This document shows positions 9,801-18,411 of a DNA stretch of 64,000 nucleotides, in pieces. Both the position numbers and the translations under genes were made by a program. The stretch comes from Bilabrum cf. latius (Eukaryota; Bigyra: Bicosoecida; Bigyra; Bicosoecida). Positions within the stretch are counted from its first letter, which is position 1, and each line of letters starts with the position of its first letter. The stretch spans positions 620,001 to 684,000 of the forward strand of contig OZ237755.1 in the NCBI GenBank assembly GCA_965178125.1, written 5' to 3'. Below the pieces are notes generated by a model. It was given only the letters and a program-made list of their open reading frames with translations. It ran no database searches and was not told where the DNA came from.

Positions 9801-10469
9801 TTAATATCCCTTCTCCTTTAGGAATTTTGATGCTTCGCCTAGTTTCATTCCAGTCTTTTTCATAATCTTTTTTATCATAGCTCCACGTTCTTTCATCTTT
9901 TGTGATACCTTACGTTTCTTACCTCCTGTAGCTTTTTTGCCCATACCTTTCGTGGCTTTCTTTAATGCAAAATTACTAACTTGTCTAACACCTGGAGGTA
10001 AAAAGGAAGTACCAACATCAATTAAAGCGTTTTTACTTGCCTTTTTAGCATTGTATTTTCTGTGATGTTGTAATGCATCTAAGCCTTCCGTAGCATAAGC
10101 TCCTACGTATGGTATCTGACTCGTTGCTACTTTACCCAAAGAATAAAGAACATCATCAGTATCCATATTTTTAAGATCTCTTACGCCCCTTTTTACTGCA
10201 TCGCCAACTTTAGAAACTCCACGTTTTACGGTATTACCAACTCTGGAAAGACCCCTACGCAAGTTTTTCCAAAATGAGCCACCTTTTACTCTTGCATTCT
10301 CTTCGCATTCATAACATAATTTATCAGCTTGAGATTTACCCATTCCGAAAAGTTCCATTACAGCTTGTACATGTTCTTTATGTTCATTGGTTTGTTTTCC
10401 CTTAGAGTTTTTACGTTTAGGTTTTCCAGAACCTATAAGGTCCAAATATTCGTTAACTGTATATTTCAT
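9801..10469 (-). CDS. Basic virion core/minor capsid-like protein
   Basis: 222 residues, strongly basic, TAA stop. Residues 60-64 (RVKGG) followed by SFW form a Gly-Gly site like those cut by adenain-type proteases; the segment after it (SFWKNLRRGLSRVGN) is amphipathic and basic. A middle stretch (IPYVGAYATEGLDAL, FLPPGVRQVSNFAL) is hydrophobic and the C-terminus is Lys-rich (KKATGGKKRKV). This resembles processed membrane-active or core proteins of adenovirus-like capsids. A T8CTA motif lies 14 bp upstream. Function inferred only from composition and the cleavage-like site. Confidence 0.6.
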   Translation of the reverse strand: MKYTVNEYLDLIGSGKPKRKNSKGKQTNEHKEHVQAVMELFGMGKSQADKLCYECEENARVKGGSFWKNLRRGLSRVGNTVKRGVSKVGDAVKRGVRDLKNMDTDDVLYSLGKVATSQIPYVGAYATEGLDALQHHRKYNAKKASKNALIDVGTSFLPPGVRQVSNFALKKATKGMGKKATGGKKRKVSQKMKERGAMIKKIMKKTGMKLGEASKFLKEKGY

Positions 10470-10482
10470 AATAAATTAATAT

Positions 10483-10493
10483 TAGAAAAAAAA
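10483..10493 (-). promoter_or_regulatory. T-rich TCTA late-type promoter (basic protein)
   Basis: Minus strand TTTTTTTTCTA, 14 bp before the ATG at 10469. Same motif and spacing as before MCP and penton. Confidence 0.7.
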
Positions 10494-10529
10494 TATTAAT
10501 TTATTGTTCTATCTATAACTAATATTTAA

Positions 10530-11102
10530 TTACAAACTATAGAAACGTTCTAAAGTGCAATAACATATTCTAGTTGGATTATTTGAGCTATAATCAATAT
10601 CAATTGAATTCTCACCAGCAAACATTAAACGTATTGCTTTATATCCATGATTTGAATCTAATGAATGTACTAATTGTATTGTTTGGGTAGATTCAGGATT
10701 TATAATATGCCACATCACGGGACAATTAGAAGGGTTAATATCCCATGTATCATCTGAGGCATTCTGAAATTGAAAGGCAATACCTGCAGATCTGACAGCT
10801 GAAGTATTCGTATTAATAAATGACATATTACATTTAATGATACAATTATAAGTGTTGTCTATTGGCATATTGTACGTTCCACCCATGATAGATAATGCCG
10901 TATCTGCAACGGTAAAAGTTGATCCATCGAAAATATTTCCTGGAGCATTTAAAGTTATAGGAGTAGTTCCATTCCCTCTATTTTGGACAAAGTGATATCC
11001 ATTAAATGTCAAATCTTGACCTTTCTTTTTAACATTTATTGCATCAATAGAATTAGCTTTTAAGTCTAGGTTATTTGAAGTTAATAAATTGCTTATACTC
11101 AT
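10530..11102 (-). CDS. Short fibre/head-like virion protein
   Basis: 190 residues, TAA stop. The first 15 residues (MSISNLLTSNNLDLK) are nearly the same as those of the 682-residue protein encoded next door. The remainder is beta-rich with the pattern of a trimeric jelly-roll head (IMGGTYNMPIDNTYNCIIKC, AGIAFQFQN, CYCTLERFYSL). I infer a capsid spike whose N-terminal peptide docks to the capsid and whose C-terminal head binds a target. TCTA motif 14 bp upstream. Confidence 0.6.
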   Translation of the reverse strand: MSISNLLTSNNLDLKANSIDAINVKKKGQDLTFNGYHFVQNRGNGTTPITLNAPGNIFDGSTFTVADTALSIMGGTYNMPIDNTYNCIIKCNMSFINTNTSAVRSAGIAFQFQNASDDTWDINPSNCPVMWHIINPESTQTIQLVHSLDSNHGYKAIRLMFAGENSIDIDYSSNNPTRICYCTLERFYSL

Positions 11103-11115
11103 AATACTATATTAT

Positions 11116-11126
11116 TAGAAAAAAAA
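11116..11126 (-). promoter_or_regulatory. T-rich TCTA late-type promoter (short fibre)
   Basis: Minus strand T8CTA followed by ATATAG, 14 bp before the ATG at 11102. Confidence 0.7.
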
Positions 11127-11133
11127 TTTATAT

Positions 11134-13182
11134 TTATTGTATTCTAGAACACCAAGCACCATTAACATTACCTGTTGACCATAATTCTATTTCCATAGTT
11201 TGTAAATTATAATTACGATTAACTGGGGTATTCATTATTGTTGTTGTATTTGTCTGTCTGTTAAATTCGTAAATCCCTGCGGTTGTCGGAATTGAATTCC
11301 CATTCGATACATTACTTGTTTCATAGCGAATAGATACTAATGGTGAATTCTCTATTAGTATTCTATGAACTACCGCTGGATCATTATTTGTACTTTTAAA
11401 TACTGCCAGTTTAATTGTTATTTCTAATAGATTAGTTCTTGTCATAACTCCTATGTATCTAAAAGTATCTTTAATTCCAGGTTGAATTGTGAACGTGTTA
11501 GTATTAGGATCGATAATTTCTTGATTTCTTAGTCCCCGTCTTGGAAATATAGAGTTACTTGTTTCTTTTCCATCTTGTGTATCATATTTAGTACGATATG
11601 ATCCATTAATTAGTATTTCTGAAGTTTGAATTTTAGCGTCTACATTAGTATTACCAAATGTAATACTCTCTAATCCTATGATAGAATTATTATTAGCATC
11701 ATTACCAGTTGTTAACACTGAAGATAAATTAGATTGTGTTGATGGTAAATTATCCACATAAGCTTTAGTTACTGCATCAGTTGACAATGTAGGAGTTGCC
11801 AAATTTGTAATTTTAGTATTATTCATATCTAAATCGTTTAATGTTGTTGCATTTGTGACGTTTAAAGTTCCAGTGACTGCAAGATTAGAACCCATAGCAA
11901 CATTACCTGTAAAATTGCCGTCCCCTTGAACTAAAAAGTTTTGATTTACAATGATACTTTTATTTATTCTAACTCCTCCGTCAAATACAACGCTTTCATT
12001 ATCTGTATTATTAAAATTAACTAATCCGTTAACTTCTAATGCTCCTAGTGTGGATGTTCCAGTGACTCCATGAGTTCCAGAAACGGACACGTTGGATAAT
12101 GAAGATGATCCAGTTACGGACAAATCACCTTTAACGTCTGCGTTTTGTTCAAATGAATGATCTACTTTCGAAATAATTGTTTCTGGTGCTGAATCATTTA
12201 ACCCCACATCAACCCTAAATAATTCTTTATTAGGGTCACCTGAAATATTAGTATTTGGGATTTTTGTAACACTGAATCCTTCATATCCAACGGACATATA
12301 CATGCCATTTCTTGAATTAGTGTTGGGCGTCGTTGGGTCAAATACTTGATTTGATGAATCATACTTTATATTATATCCAATATGTGTATAATCTGTTTGT
12401 CTAGGTCCTGCAGGAAAGCAACCACCCCCAAACATCGCCCCATTTTGATTATATCCAGTTATCCATATACCTTCGTTTGTGTTGGGATTATTGGTGTTCA
12501 AATTTAAAACCTTATTTGGTAAAATCGTTTTAATAATGTTAGCGTCTAACTCTCCATTTACTGAAATATTACCATTAACATTTAAATTTTTGGCAATACC
12601 AACACCACCAGCGGAAACAATAGAACCATTTGTGTGATCACTTGAATCTGTAGTGTCATCTGCATTTATTTGTACTTTTGAGTCAACAGTTGAACCTAAA
12701 TATAAATTGTAATTTTCCCATCCTGTAGTTCTTTGATTTCCTGACTTATTACCTGTCCAAAAATATATATTTCTTTCTCCATTTCTTTCATCGGAATAAA
12801 TACCCATAGCAGGTTTCCAGTTAGCTGTTGGGTCTCCTCCTTCAATCAATAATGCACCTTCTGGGATTGTCATGGTTGTACCCCATCCGCTGTCATGTGC
12901 AGAACTAAAACCTTCTAAAGTTAAAGCATTGGCATTTACATTACCTCCAATATTTGCATTTCCAGTAGTTCCAATAGTTCCAACATTTTGAATGTTACGA
13001 CCGTTTGCATTGTCTCCAATGGTCAAAACTTGATCGATATTTGCACCATCCCCTGCTATAGCTGCGTCGACATATTCCTTCGTTGCTAGTTGGGTATTTT
13101 CTGTTATTCTTGTATTTGAAACAATGACACGACTAGCTCTAAGATCCAAATTATTATTTGATAGTAAATTAGATATACTCAT
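11134..13182 (-). CDS. Long fibre-like virion protein
   Basis: 682 residues, TAA stop. Starts MSISNLLSNNNLDLR, shared with the neighbouring 190-residue protein. The body is Asn/Thr/Gly-rich and beta-repetitive, with repeated units around NVNGNISVNGELD, LSVTGSSSLSNVSVSGTHG and LNVTNATTLNDLDMNNTKI. The segment ITNLATPTLSTDAVTKAYVDN is typical of phage and virus tail fibres. The last 130 residues look like a distinct head domain. Probably the main host-recognition fibre. TCTA motif 16 bp upstream. Confidence 0.7.
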   Translation of the reverse strand: MSISNLLSNNNLDLRASRVIVSNTRITENTQLATKEYVDAAIAGDGANIDQVLTIGDNANGRNIQNVGTIGTTGNANIGGNVNANALTLEGFSSAHDSGWGTTMTIPEGALLIEGGDPTANWKPAMGIYSDERNGERNIYFWTGNKSGNQRTTGWENYNLYLGSTVDSKVQINADDTTDSSDHTNGSIVSAGGVGIAKNLNVNGNISVNGELDANIIKTILPNKVLNLNTNNPNTNEGIWITGYNQNGAMFGGGCFPAGPRQTDYTHIGYNIKYDSSNQVFDPTTPNTNSRNGMYMSVGYEGFSVTKIPNTNISGDPNKELFRVDVGLNDSAPETIISKVDHSFEQNADVKGDLSVTGSSSLSNVSVSGTHGVTGTSTLGALEVNGLVNFNNTDNESVVFDGGVRINKSIIVNQNFLVQGDGNFTGNVAMGSNLAVTGTLNVTNATTLNDLDMNNTKITNLATPTLSTDAVTKAYVDNLPSTQSNLSSVLTTGNDANNNSIIGLESITFGNTNVDAKIQTSEILINGSYRTKYDTQDGKETSNSIFPRRGLRNQEIIDPNTNTFTIQPGIKDTFRYIGVMTRTNLLEITIKLAVFKSTNNDPAVVHRILIENSPLVSIRYETSNVSNGNSIPTTAGIYEFNRQTNTTTIMNTPVNRNYNLQTMEIELWSTGNVNGAWCSRIQ

Positions 13183-13197
13183 TTTATAAATTAAGAT

Positions 13198-13203
13198 TAG
13201 AAA
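13198..13203 (-). promoter_or_regulatory. TCTA promoter motif (long fibre)
   Basis: Minus strand ATTTCTAATC, 16 bp before the ATG at 13182; shorter T tract than the others. Confidence 0.55.
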
Positions 13204-13237
13204 TTTATTCTAACTTTAATTTAATATATTATAATTT

Positions 13238-13953
13238 TTAAGTTTCTAATGTTCCCATTATTTCGGCTACTAGGTCGTCATCTGCATCGTCTGCTTCTCC
13301 TTCTGATTCACTTTCAAATAACACTGCTAGTCCATCGGCTTCGTCACCTTCACCATCGGCTACTCTTCTTCTTCTTTCTCTTCTTTCTTCTCTTCTTTCT
13401 TCTCTGGTTCTTGCTCTGTCTTCTCTAACTCTTTTCATTTTATTGGCTCTTCTTTTAAACCTATTGAATAATTGCACCTTACGCACTCTGTCGGCTTCAG
13501 CTGCAAGTACTTTTGCTTCGTCTCTGAGTGGTTGCATTTTTGCTCTTAATTCTGTTAGTGTTTCTCTTGCTCCTTCAAAAGCTTTTTTCTTTTCTCGTAA
13601 GTCTTTAGCTTCTTTGAATTCTCTCAATCTTTCATTTAATTCTTCTTCACGTTCTTCTATTTCATTTCTCACACTTGCTTTAATTTCTGGGAAACTTGCT
13701 TTAACCTCTTTTAATATATTGCGCACATCAACTAAATCTTGAATCGGAGAGGCTGAAACATACTTTTCATATAAATCAACAAAATCTTCGGCACTAAGTC
13801 CTTTAATATCTCTATTATAATTTAAACCTTTCTCGTCTCTTTCTGATGGTGTTAATATTTCATCTAAGAAAGTATTAAATTTACCTTTTAATGATGATAT
13901 CTGTCTTTTAACGTCTCGCATTTCTGTAGGTAATGGTTTAGCACTCTTTAATT
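13238..13953 (-). pseudogene. C-terminal half of a provirus gene split by the Ngaro
   Basis: The frame is open from the Ngaro junction (CAA codon at 13952-13954) to the TAA at 13238, about 238 residues. It is Glu/Arg/Lys-rich and coiled-coil-like (EEREEELNERLREFKEAK) with an acidic tail (EADDADDDLVAEI). The matching N-terminal half lies at 16566-17421 on the same strand, and the frames are compatible across the insertion. The intact protein would be about 520 residues. I recognise no family; composition suggests an internal scaffold or structural protein. Confidence 0.75.
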
Positions 13954-14128
13954 GATCCTAACGCCGGATGGGGTTCGGTGTTGATGCCAGAGTGGGAGCG
14001 CGTGAACGTCTCGTTGGGTTCCGATGGCGGTTGCGACCGGGAAGGTGCGACCAAGCCAACGGATTGCTTGCGATGACGCGCATACCCTCTCTGTGTTCAG
14101 GAGAGGGGCGGAGATTGGGTAATTTTTG
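13954..14128 (+). repeat. Ngaro repeat A1
   Basis: 175 bp, GATCCTAACGCC... to ...GGGTAATTTTTG, identical to A2 at 16234-16408 wherever compared. Confidence 0.9.
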
Positions 14129-15148
14129 GGCCTCACCTACGACTTGATCAAACACGAGGTGCGGTGCCCTAAGGACAAGGCCACCGACGTCCTGCGCAGA
14201 CTGCACGAGGCACTCACGACGAAGGGGATGCTGCTGTCTAGCTTTGAGACCTTGGTCGGCAAGTTGTCCTTCCTGTCGGGCGCACTTTATGGTATGCGCG
14301 GTGCTCTACGTCCCCTGTATGACGCCAAGGGCTGGGCCCTTCACAAGTAGGCCAGCCGGTCACGACCAGGTGAGGTGTGGGTCCCCACCTCCTTCGTGTC
14401 CAAGGGTGGCTTCACAGTTGGGGAAATCCTCGAGGGATTCCAGGTGGCTATCCAGCGCAAAGGCGGGCGCAGTTTTCCGATGCGGGGCACCATTGACTGT
14501 CCCATCATTCGCACTGATGCGTCGGTGACAGGCTACGGCGCCGAGCTACTTCTCCACGACACGGACGGAAACATCACATCGCACACCGGCATCCACGGCA
14601 CTTGGCCGCATCGCCTAGAGGCGAAGGATGTAGCGGCGGCAGAACTTGCAACATGTTTGTTGGCACTGGCGCATTGGCGACAGCACCTGCGTGGACGTGT
14701 GGTGCGTTTGTGGTGTGATAATGATGCTTCCGTGTAGCTGATACGCTACGGCAGACCCAAGAGCCACATCATGGCAGCCTTACTTCGCCCTATCTTCGTA
14801 CTGCAGACAACGCAAGATGTGCAGATTCACGTGAAACACATTCCTGGCGAGGACAACATCGTTGCGGACGCTTTGAGCCGCGGCTCACAGGAGGCATACA
14901 CGCACCTGGACGCGGTGTATCAGGTCGACTGTCCCACGCCGATCTGGAGGACCTTGTACAAGCACGACCATTTCACGCTGGTGGCCACTCTGGACTCAGT
15001 GGGTTGCGCACGGCGTGGGGGCACTTCGACAACTTCCTCACGTGGTACGACATCGACCGCAGCTTCATGGACGGGCATCTTCCAGCAGCTCGCAGACTCT
15101 TCGCGTTCAGGCTCAATGCAGCGCTCTCGAGATTTGCAGTCTTCTTAG
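14129..15148 (+). CDS. Ngaro reverse transcriptase C-terminus and RNase H (5'-truncated)
   Basis: The frame begins inside RT just after repeat A1: GLTYDLIKHEVRCPKDK and LVGKLSFLSGALYGMRGALR are the thumb/connection part, so fingers, palm and the catalytic YxDD are gone. RNase H follows, with Asp of IRTDAS, Glu of RLEAKDVAAAEL, Asp of WCDNDAS and the closing GEDNIVADALSR. TAG codons at 14348-14350 and 14735-14737 interrupt otherwise continuous homology, the second in a helix position often polar in relatives, consistent with Gln. The frame stays formally open beyond 15148, but useful homology ends near 15000 where the recombinase frame starts. Confidence 0.75.
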
Positions 15149-16062
15149 GGGAATGTTCGCCTCTCAGTGGCGGCACCATCGCTACATACACCAGAAATGC
15201 CTAGCGAGTCGTCATCGAGTCCACAGGAGCGTGCGGCGTCCCACGGTCAAGCTAGCTCGACAGCATCCTCCGGTACTACCACAAAGCATCGCCATCGGCG
15301 CACCCGTGGCGTCGATCTTCAGCCCCACTCCGCGCAATCCGACGGTGTTTCTCGACAGCCGGTTGCAGCACAACAGAGTAGGCTGCTCGGGCAGCTGTCT
15401 GTCTCTGCTTCTGTGGGGGCCTCCGGCTGGGAGAGCTCGTCGGTGCGTCCAGACGACAAGCCGGCCTCCAATGGCAGCAAGTGCAGTTCATCACGCGAGA
15501 CGGACGCATCCATGGTGTTGCCATCCGCCTGGGCCTCCACAAAGCCGACGGTCCAGCCAAGTTCTCCATCCAAGCCGCAGAGCCCATCGCAGTCCATTGC
15601 AGAGCCGGACGATGGGCAGTCACAGGCAGCAGGTTCTGCGGCGTGCGAGCCTTCGTGGCGTGGGCAGCAGCGAGCCACGCCCCAACTGCAGGCGCAGACG
15701 AAGACTACGCCCGGTAGCTGGCGCTCAGCTGCCCCACGTCAGGGCCAGTCTTCGTGGCGAACACGAAGCCGATCGTCAAGGCGCAGGTCGTACGGGCGCT
15801 CCGCAGCTTCTGCTCACGAGAAGTTGCAGGAGCGGTGCACGGACATTCCATCCGCATCGCGGCAGTGATGTGTTTGGACCGTGCTGGGGTCGCCTTCGAG
15901 GTCATTAGGCGATTCGGCAGATGGAAGTCGGCATCTGCATGCGAGGTGTACTTGCGGGGCGTCAGGGAAGGCTTGCCTCCTCTGGAGCTCGGCGGCAGGA
16001 GCCTCGATTTGAACAGGCCAGTGTGGGTGCTGGCCAGCGCGCTGCGGCTGAACTTGGAGTGA
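15004..16062 (+). CDS. Ngaro tyrosine recombinase
   Basis: One frame with TAG codons at 15202, 15253, 15379 and 15715 and a final TGA. The N-terminal DNA-binding domain is followed by GGLRLGELVG (catalytic Arg I), HGHSIR (His-x-x-Arg box, about 15840), FGRWKSASACEVYLR (Trp/His-box region and tyrosine). It would integrate the circular DNA copy without making a target duplication. The start is unclear; the first codons overlap the RNase H frame, so frameshifting or internal initiation is possible. It looks complete over the catalytic domain. Confidence 0.75.
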
Positions 16063-16102
16063 GCCACACAGCCGCAGCGTACAAGACATGGCGGTAAGAT
16101 TT

Positions 16103-16233
16103 GGCGGAGTAGTGCACGTGCTCTTCCCAGCCCCGGTCAGTCCGGTCAAGGGTAGCGCACAGGCACAGCTTTGTCAGGTCTTGCCATGTCTGATTGTTAA
16201 CGAGACTAGGTTGCGCGTACACTCTGGCATCAT
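16103..16233 (+). repeat. Ngaro repeat B1
   Basis: 131 bp starting GGCGGAGTAGTGCACGTG and ending CTCTGGCATCAT; matches B2 at 16435-16565. Confidence 0.88.
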
Positions 16234-16408
16234 GATCCTAACGCCGGATGGGGTTCGGTGTTGATGCCAGAGTGGGAGCGCGTGAACGTCTCGTTGGGTT
16301 CCGATGGCGGTTGCGACCGGGAAGGTGCGACCAAGCCAACGGATTGCTTGCGATGACGCGCATACCCTCTCTGTGTTCAGGAGAGGGGCGGAGATTGGGT
16401 AATTTTTG
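16234..16408 (+). repeat. Ngaro repeat A2
   Basis: Second copy of the 175-bp A repeat, abutting B1 directly, as in Ngaro 3' ends. Confidence 0.88.
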
Positions 16409-16434
16409 CCCACCCTCCCAACCCCCTCCTCCTC

Positions 16435-16565
16435 GGCGGAGTAGTGCACGTGCTCTTCCCAGCCCCGGTCAGTCCGGTCAAGGGTAGCGCACAGGCACAG
16501 CTTTGTCAGGTCTTGCCATGTCTGATTGTTAACGAGACTAGGTTGCGCGTACACTCTGGCATCAT
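16435..16565 (+). repeat. Ngaro repeat B2
   Basis: Second copy of the 131-bp B repeat; its end is the right junction with AT-rich provirus DNA. Confidence 0.88.
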
Positions 16566-17421
16566 CATAAAATTTATTTCTTTCTGAAAAATCAGTTACA
16601 ATTATCTCAATTAAATCCTCTTTAGATAATTCTTTTTCTCTTACTAATTCTGCAACATCTCTATCAGGTTCAACCGCTTGAACATCTCTTATTAACATTT
16701 GTAACGGTCTATCTTTTAAAATACCTCTTAGTTCTTCTTGTGCATTCGTAATATCCCTATCAATTGCAGAACGTGGACTTTTAAATTTAGATAAATCTTT
16801 ACCCAGCATTGTTTCAATTCTAAACCTAAGCTCTGTTTTTGGTACTCCGTCGGGTATTTCTAAACCTTTTCGTATTTCTTCAATTTCTTCATCACTAAAT
16901 TCATCAATTTTAGTTGTGCTTAACTGTTTTAGTAATACTTGAAACTGTGCATCAGTAATTAATTTATTTGTCGCCAAACTTTCAAGTTCTAATGTTTTAT
17001 TTTGAATTTTTACTTTTTCTCTTTCACTTGATGGTAATGTTTCAATTTTTCCTACGAATTGCTTTAAAAAACTATTAACCCTGCCGATCATTGGTAAACT
17101 TGGGTTTTCTTTTAACATTATTTCCTTCATTCTATCTAAATTAACATTAATTTTTGTTGCATTGTCAGAATTTAAACCATCAACTAGTTCGGATACAACG
17201 GTTCTTAATACTGAGTCCATACGTTGCTCTCTTCTTCTAAGCTCTAGGGGCTGAAATTGCGACGATAACACTATATCATCCCTTCTTTTTTGATCTCTTA
17301 AAGCCTCTAAAATAGATTGTCTTTCATTCTTTAAACTTAAATTTCTATTTTCTACTCCTTTATTGGATTCTTGACGTCTTATATTTTGCTGTCTTAGTAT
17401 ATTTCTTAATTCAGTTGACAT
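16566..17421 (-). pseudogene. N-terminal half of a provirus gene split by the Ngaro
   Basis: Starts at the ATG at 17421 with MSTELRNILRQQNIRRQ and gives about 285 residues before the Ngaro junction, where an apparent ORF continues into retrotransposon sequence as a fusion without meaning. Charged, helical, with coiled-coil stretches. A T-rich TCTA motif lies 16 bp before the ATG, so the gene was late-type. See 13238-13953 for the C-terminal half. Confidence 0.75.
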
Positions 17422-17436
17422 ATAATATATTTACAC

Positions 17437-17446
17437 TAGAAAAAAA
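17437..17446 (-). promoter_or_regulatory. T-rich TCTA late-type promoter (split gene)
   Basis: Minus strand TTTTTTTCTAG, 16 bp before the ATG at 17421. It lies between two divergent genes. Confidence 0.65.
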
Positions 17447-17469
17447 TTAATCTAATGTTATTCTATATA

Positions 17470-18318
17470 ATGGAAATTAACAATAAAACCATCAAACTAT
17501 TTAATACTGACCATTCCGCATTGTTTAAAGATCTTATGTTAATAAAAGATGCAGATATGTTATTAAATGGTTCTTTTCCTATTTCATTTTTTGCTTCTGA
17601 TCTTGATTTATATATGAAATTAGAAATGAAACAATATAAACTTCTTTTACGTGAACTATTCAGCTTTCTAATTGACATTGGTGATCACATAGATGTTAGT
17701 GAACTTAAAATAGGTAAAAAGAAAGCAGGAACACAAAGAAAAGCTATCAAATTACTTGCTGATGAACTAGAAAACCCAAAGTATATTAACCAAGATAAAA
17801 AATGGGTTAAACTTGATTTAATAGTATTTACTAATGGGTATTATGAAGAGGTTACGATAATTTATGATTTTGGTGATTCAATTATGGGAAAAACTAAAGA
17901 TGAAATAACAGAAGATTTAATAGAAGACGCCATGAAATTGGAAAAAGAAGGAAAATATTATAAAGCCCTTAAGAGATTGCGTGAGATATACCGAAGAACA
18001 GGATACGACGATAAAATGGAAGAAATTAATAGTTTGTTAAGTTCTGACAATGTGGGTTTTTTATATCTTACTAATGCAAGACTTGAAGCACTTAAAAATG
18101 TACGAGATACAACGGCAACTAAAAACTATGTTATGAATAATATTAAAGAGGATTTAATGGTTAGACTTAAAAATATGTTTAATTTGGATCTTAAGAAATC
18201 AGATTTTAAAATGAAAAATATTAGTAAAATACAAAAAGAAGTTATGAAAAAATTACATTCTTATATCACAAATGACGTTAAAAACGAAATTAAGGCATTC
18301 AAGCGTTTAATTAAATAA
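17470..18318 (+). CDS. Pol beta-like nucleotidyltransferase-fold protein
   Basis: 282 residues, TAA stop; ATG at 17470 preferred over an upstream TTG in the same frame. Residues 34-35 (GS) followed by SDLDLYMKL (43-51) give the G-S...D-x-D signature of the nucleotidyltransferase superfamily, and KLDLIVF near 116-122 supplies a candidate third acidic residue. The C-terminal half is helical and Lys-rich. Proteins of this fold occur in giant viruses, but substrate and role here are unknown. Two TCTA sites stand in the short divergent spacer. Confidence 0.5.
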   Translation: MEINNKTIKLFNTDHSALFKDLMLIKDADMLLNGSFPISFFASDLDLYMKLEMKQYKLLLRELFSFLIDIGDHIDVSELKIGKKKAGTQRKAIKLLADELENPKYINQDKKWVKLDLIVFTNGYYEEVTIIYDFGDSIMGKTKDEITEDLIEDAMKLEKEGKYYKALKRLREIYRRTGYDDKMEEINSLLSSDNVGFLYLTNARLEALKNVRDTTATKNYVMNNIKEDLMVRLKNMFNLDLKKSDFKMKNISKIQKEVMKKLHSYITNDVKNEIKAFKRLIK

Positions 18319-18411
18319 CATTTTAAAATTGTTGCATGACTATCTTTCTTTTTTTGTCAAATTCAAAAAATATTTTCTATTATATAAATATTATCTATAC
18401 TAAATTATAAT

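Larger units (their letters stand above)
13954..16565 (+). mobile_element. Ngaro-type (tyrosine recombinase) retrotransposon, internally deleted
   Basis: A 2,612-bp GC-rich block within AT-rich provirus DNA. It has the split-repeat layout of Ngaro/DIRS-type elements: A1 (13954-14128), body, B1 (16103-16233), A2 (16234-16408), B2 (16435-16565). The body holds the end of reverse transcriptase, a complete RNase H and a tyrosine recombinase, but no gag and no RT catalytic core, so it starts abruptly after A1. Full Ngaro elements are longer. In-frame TAGs (RT/RH at 14348 and 14735; recombinase at 15202, 15253, 15379 and 15715) are host-type Gln codons. It splits a provirus gene, so it arrived after the provirus entered this or a same-code host. 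Confidence 0.88.

Noticed and set aside
13954-16565. LTR retrotransposon with direct repeats
   Set aside because: Repeats are ordered A1-B1-A2-B2, not as two full LTRs, and a tyrosine recombinase replaces a DDE integrase.
16174-17421. A 415-residue intact minus-strand gene
   Set aside because: Its C-terminal part is Ngaro repeat sequence; the real gene is cut at 16566 and resumes at 13953.
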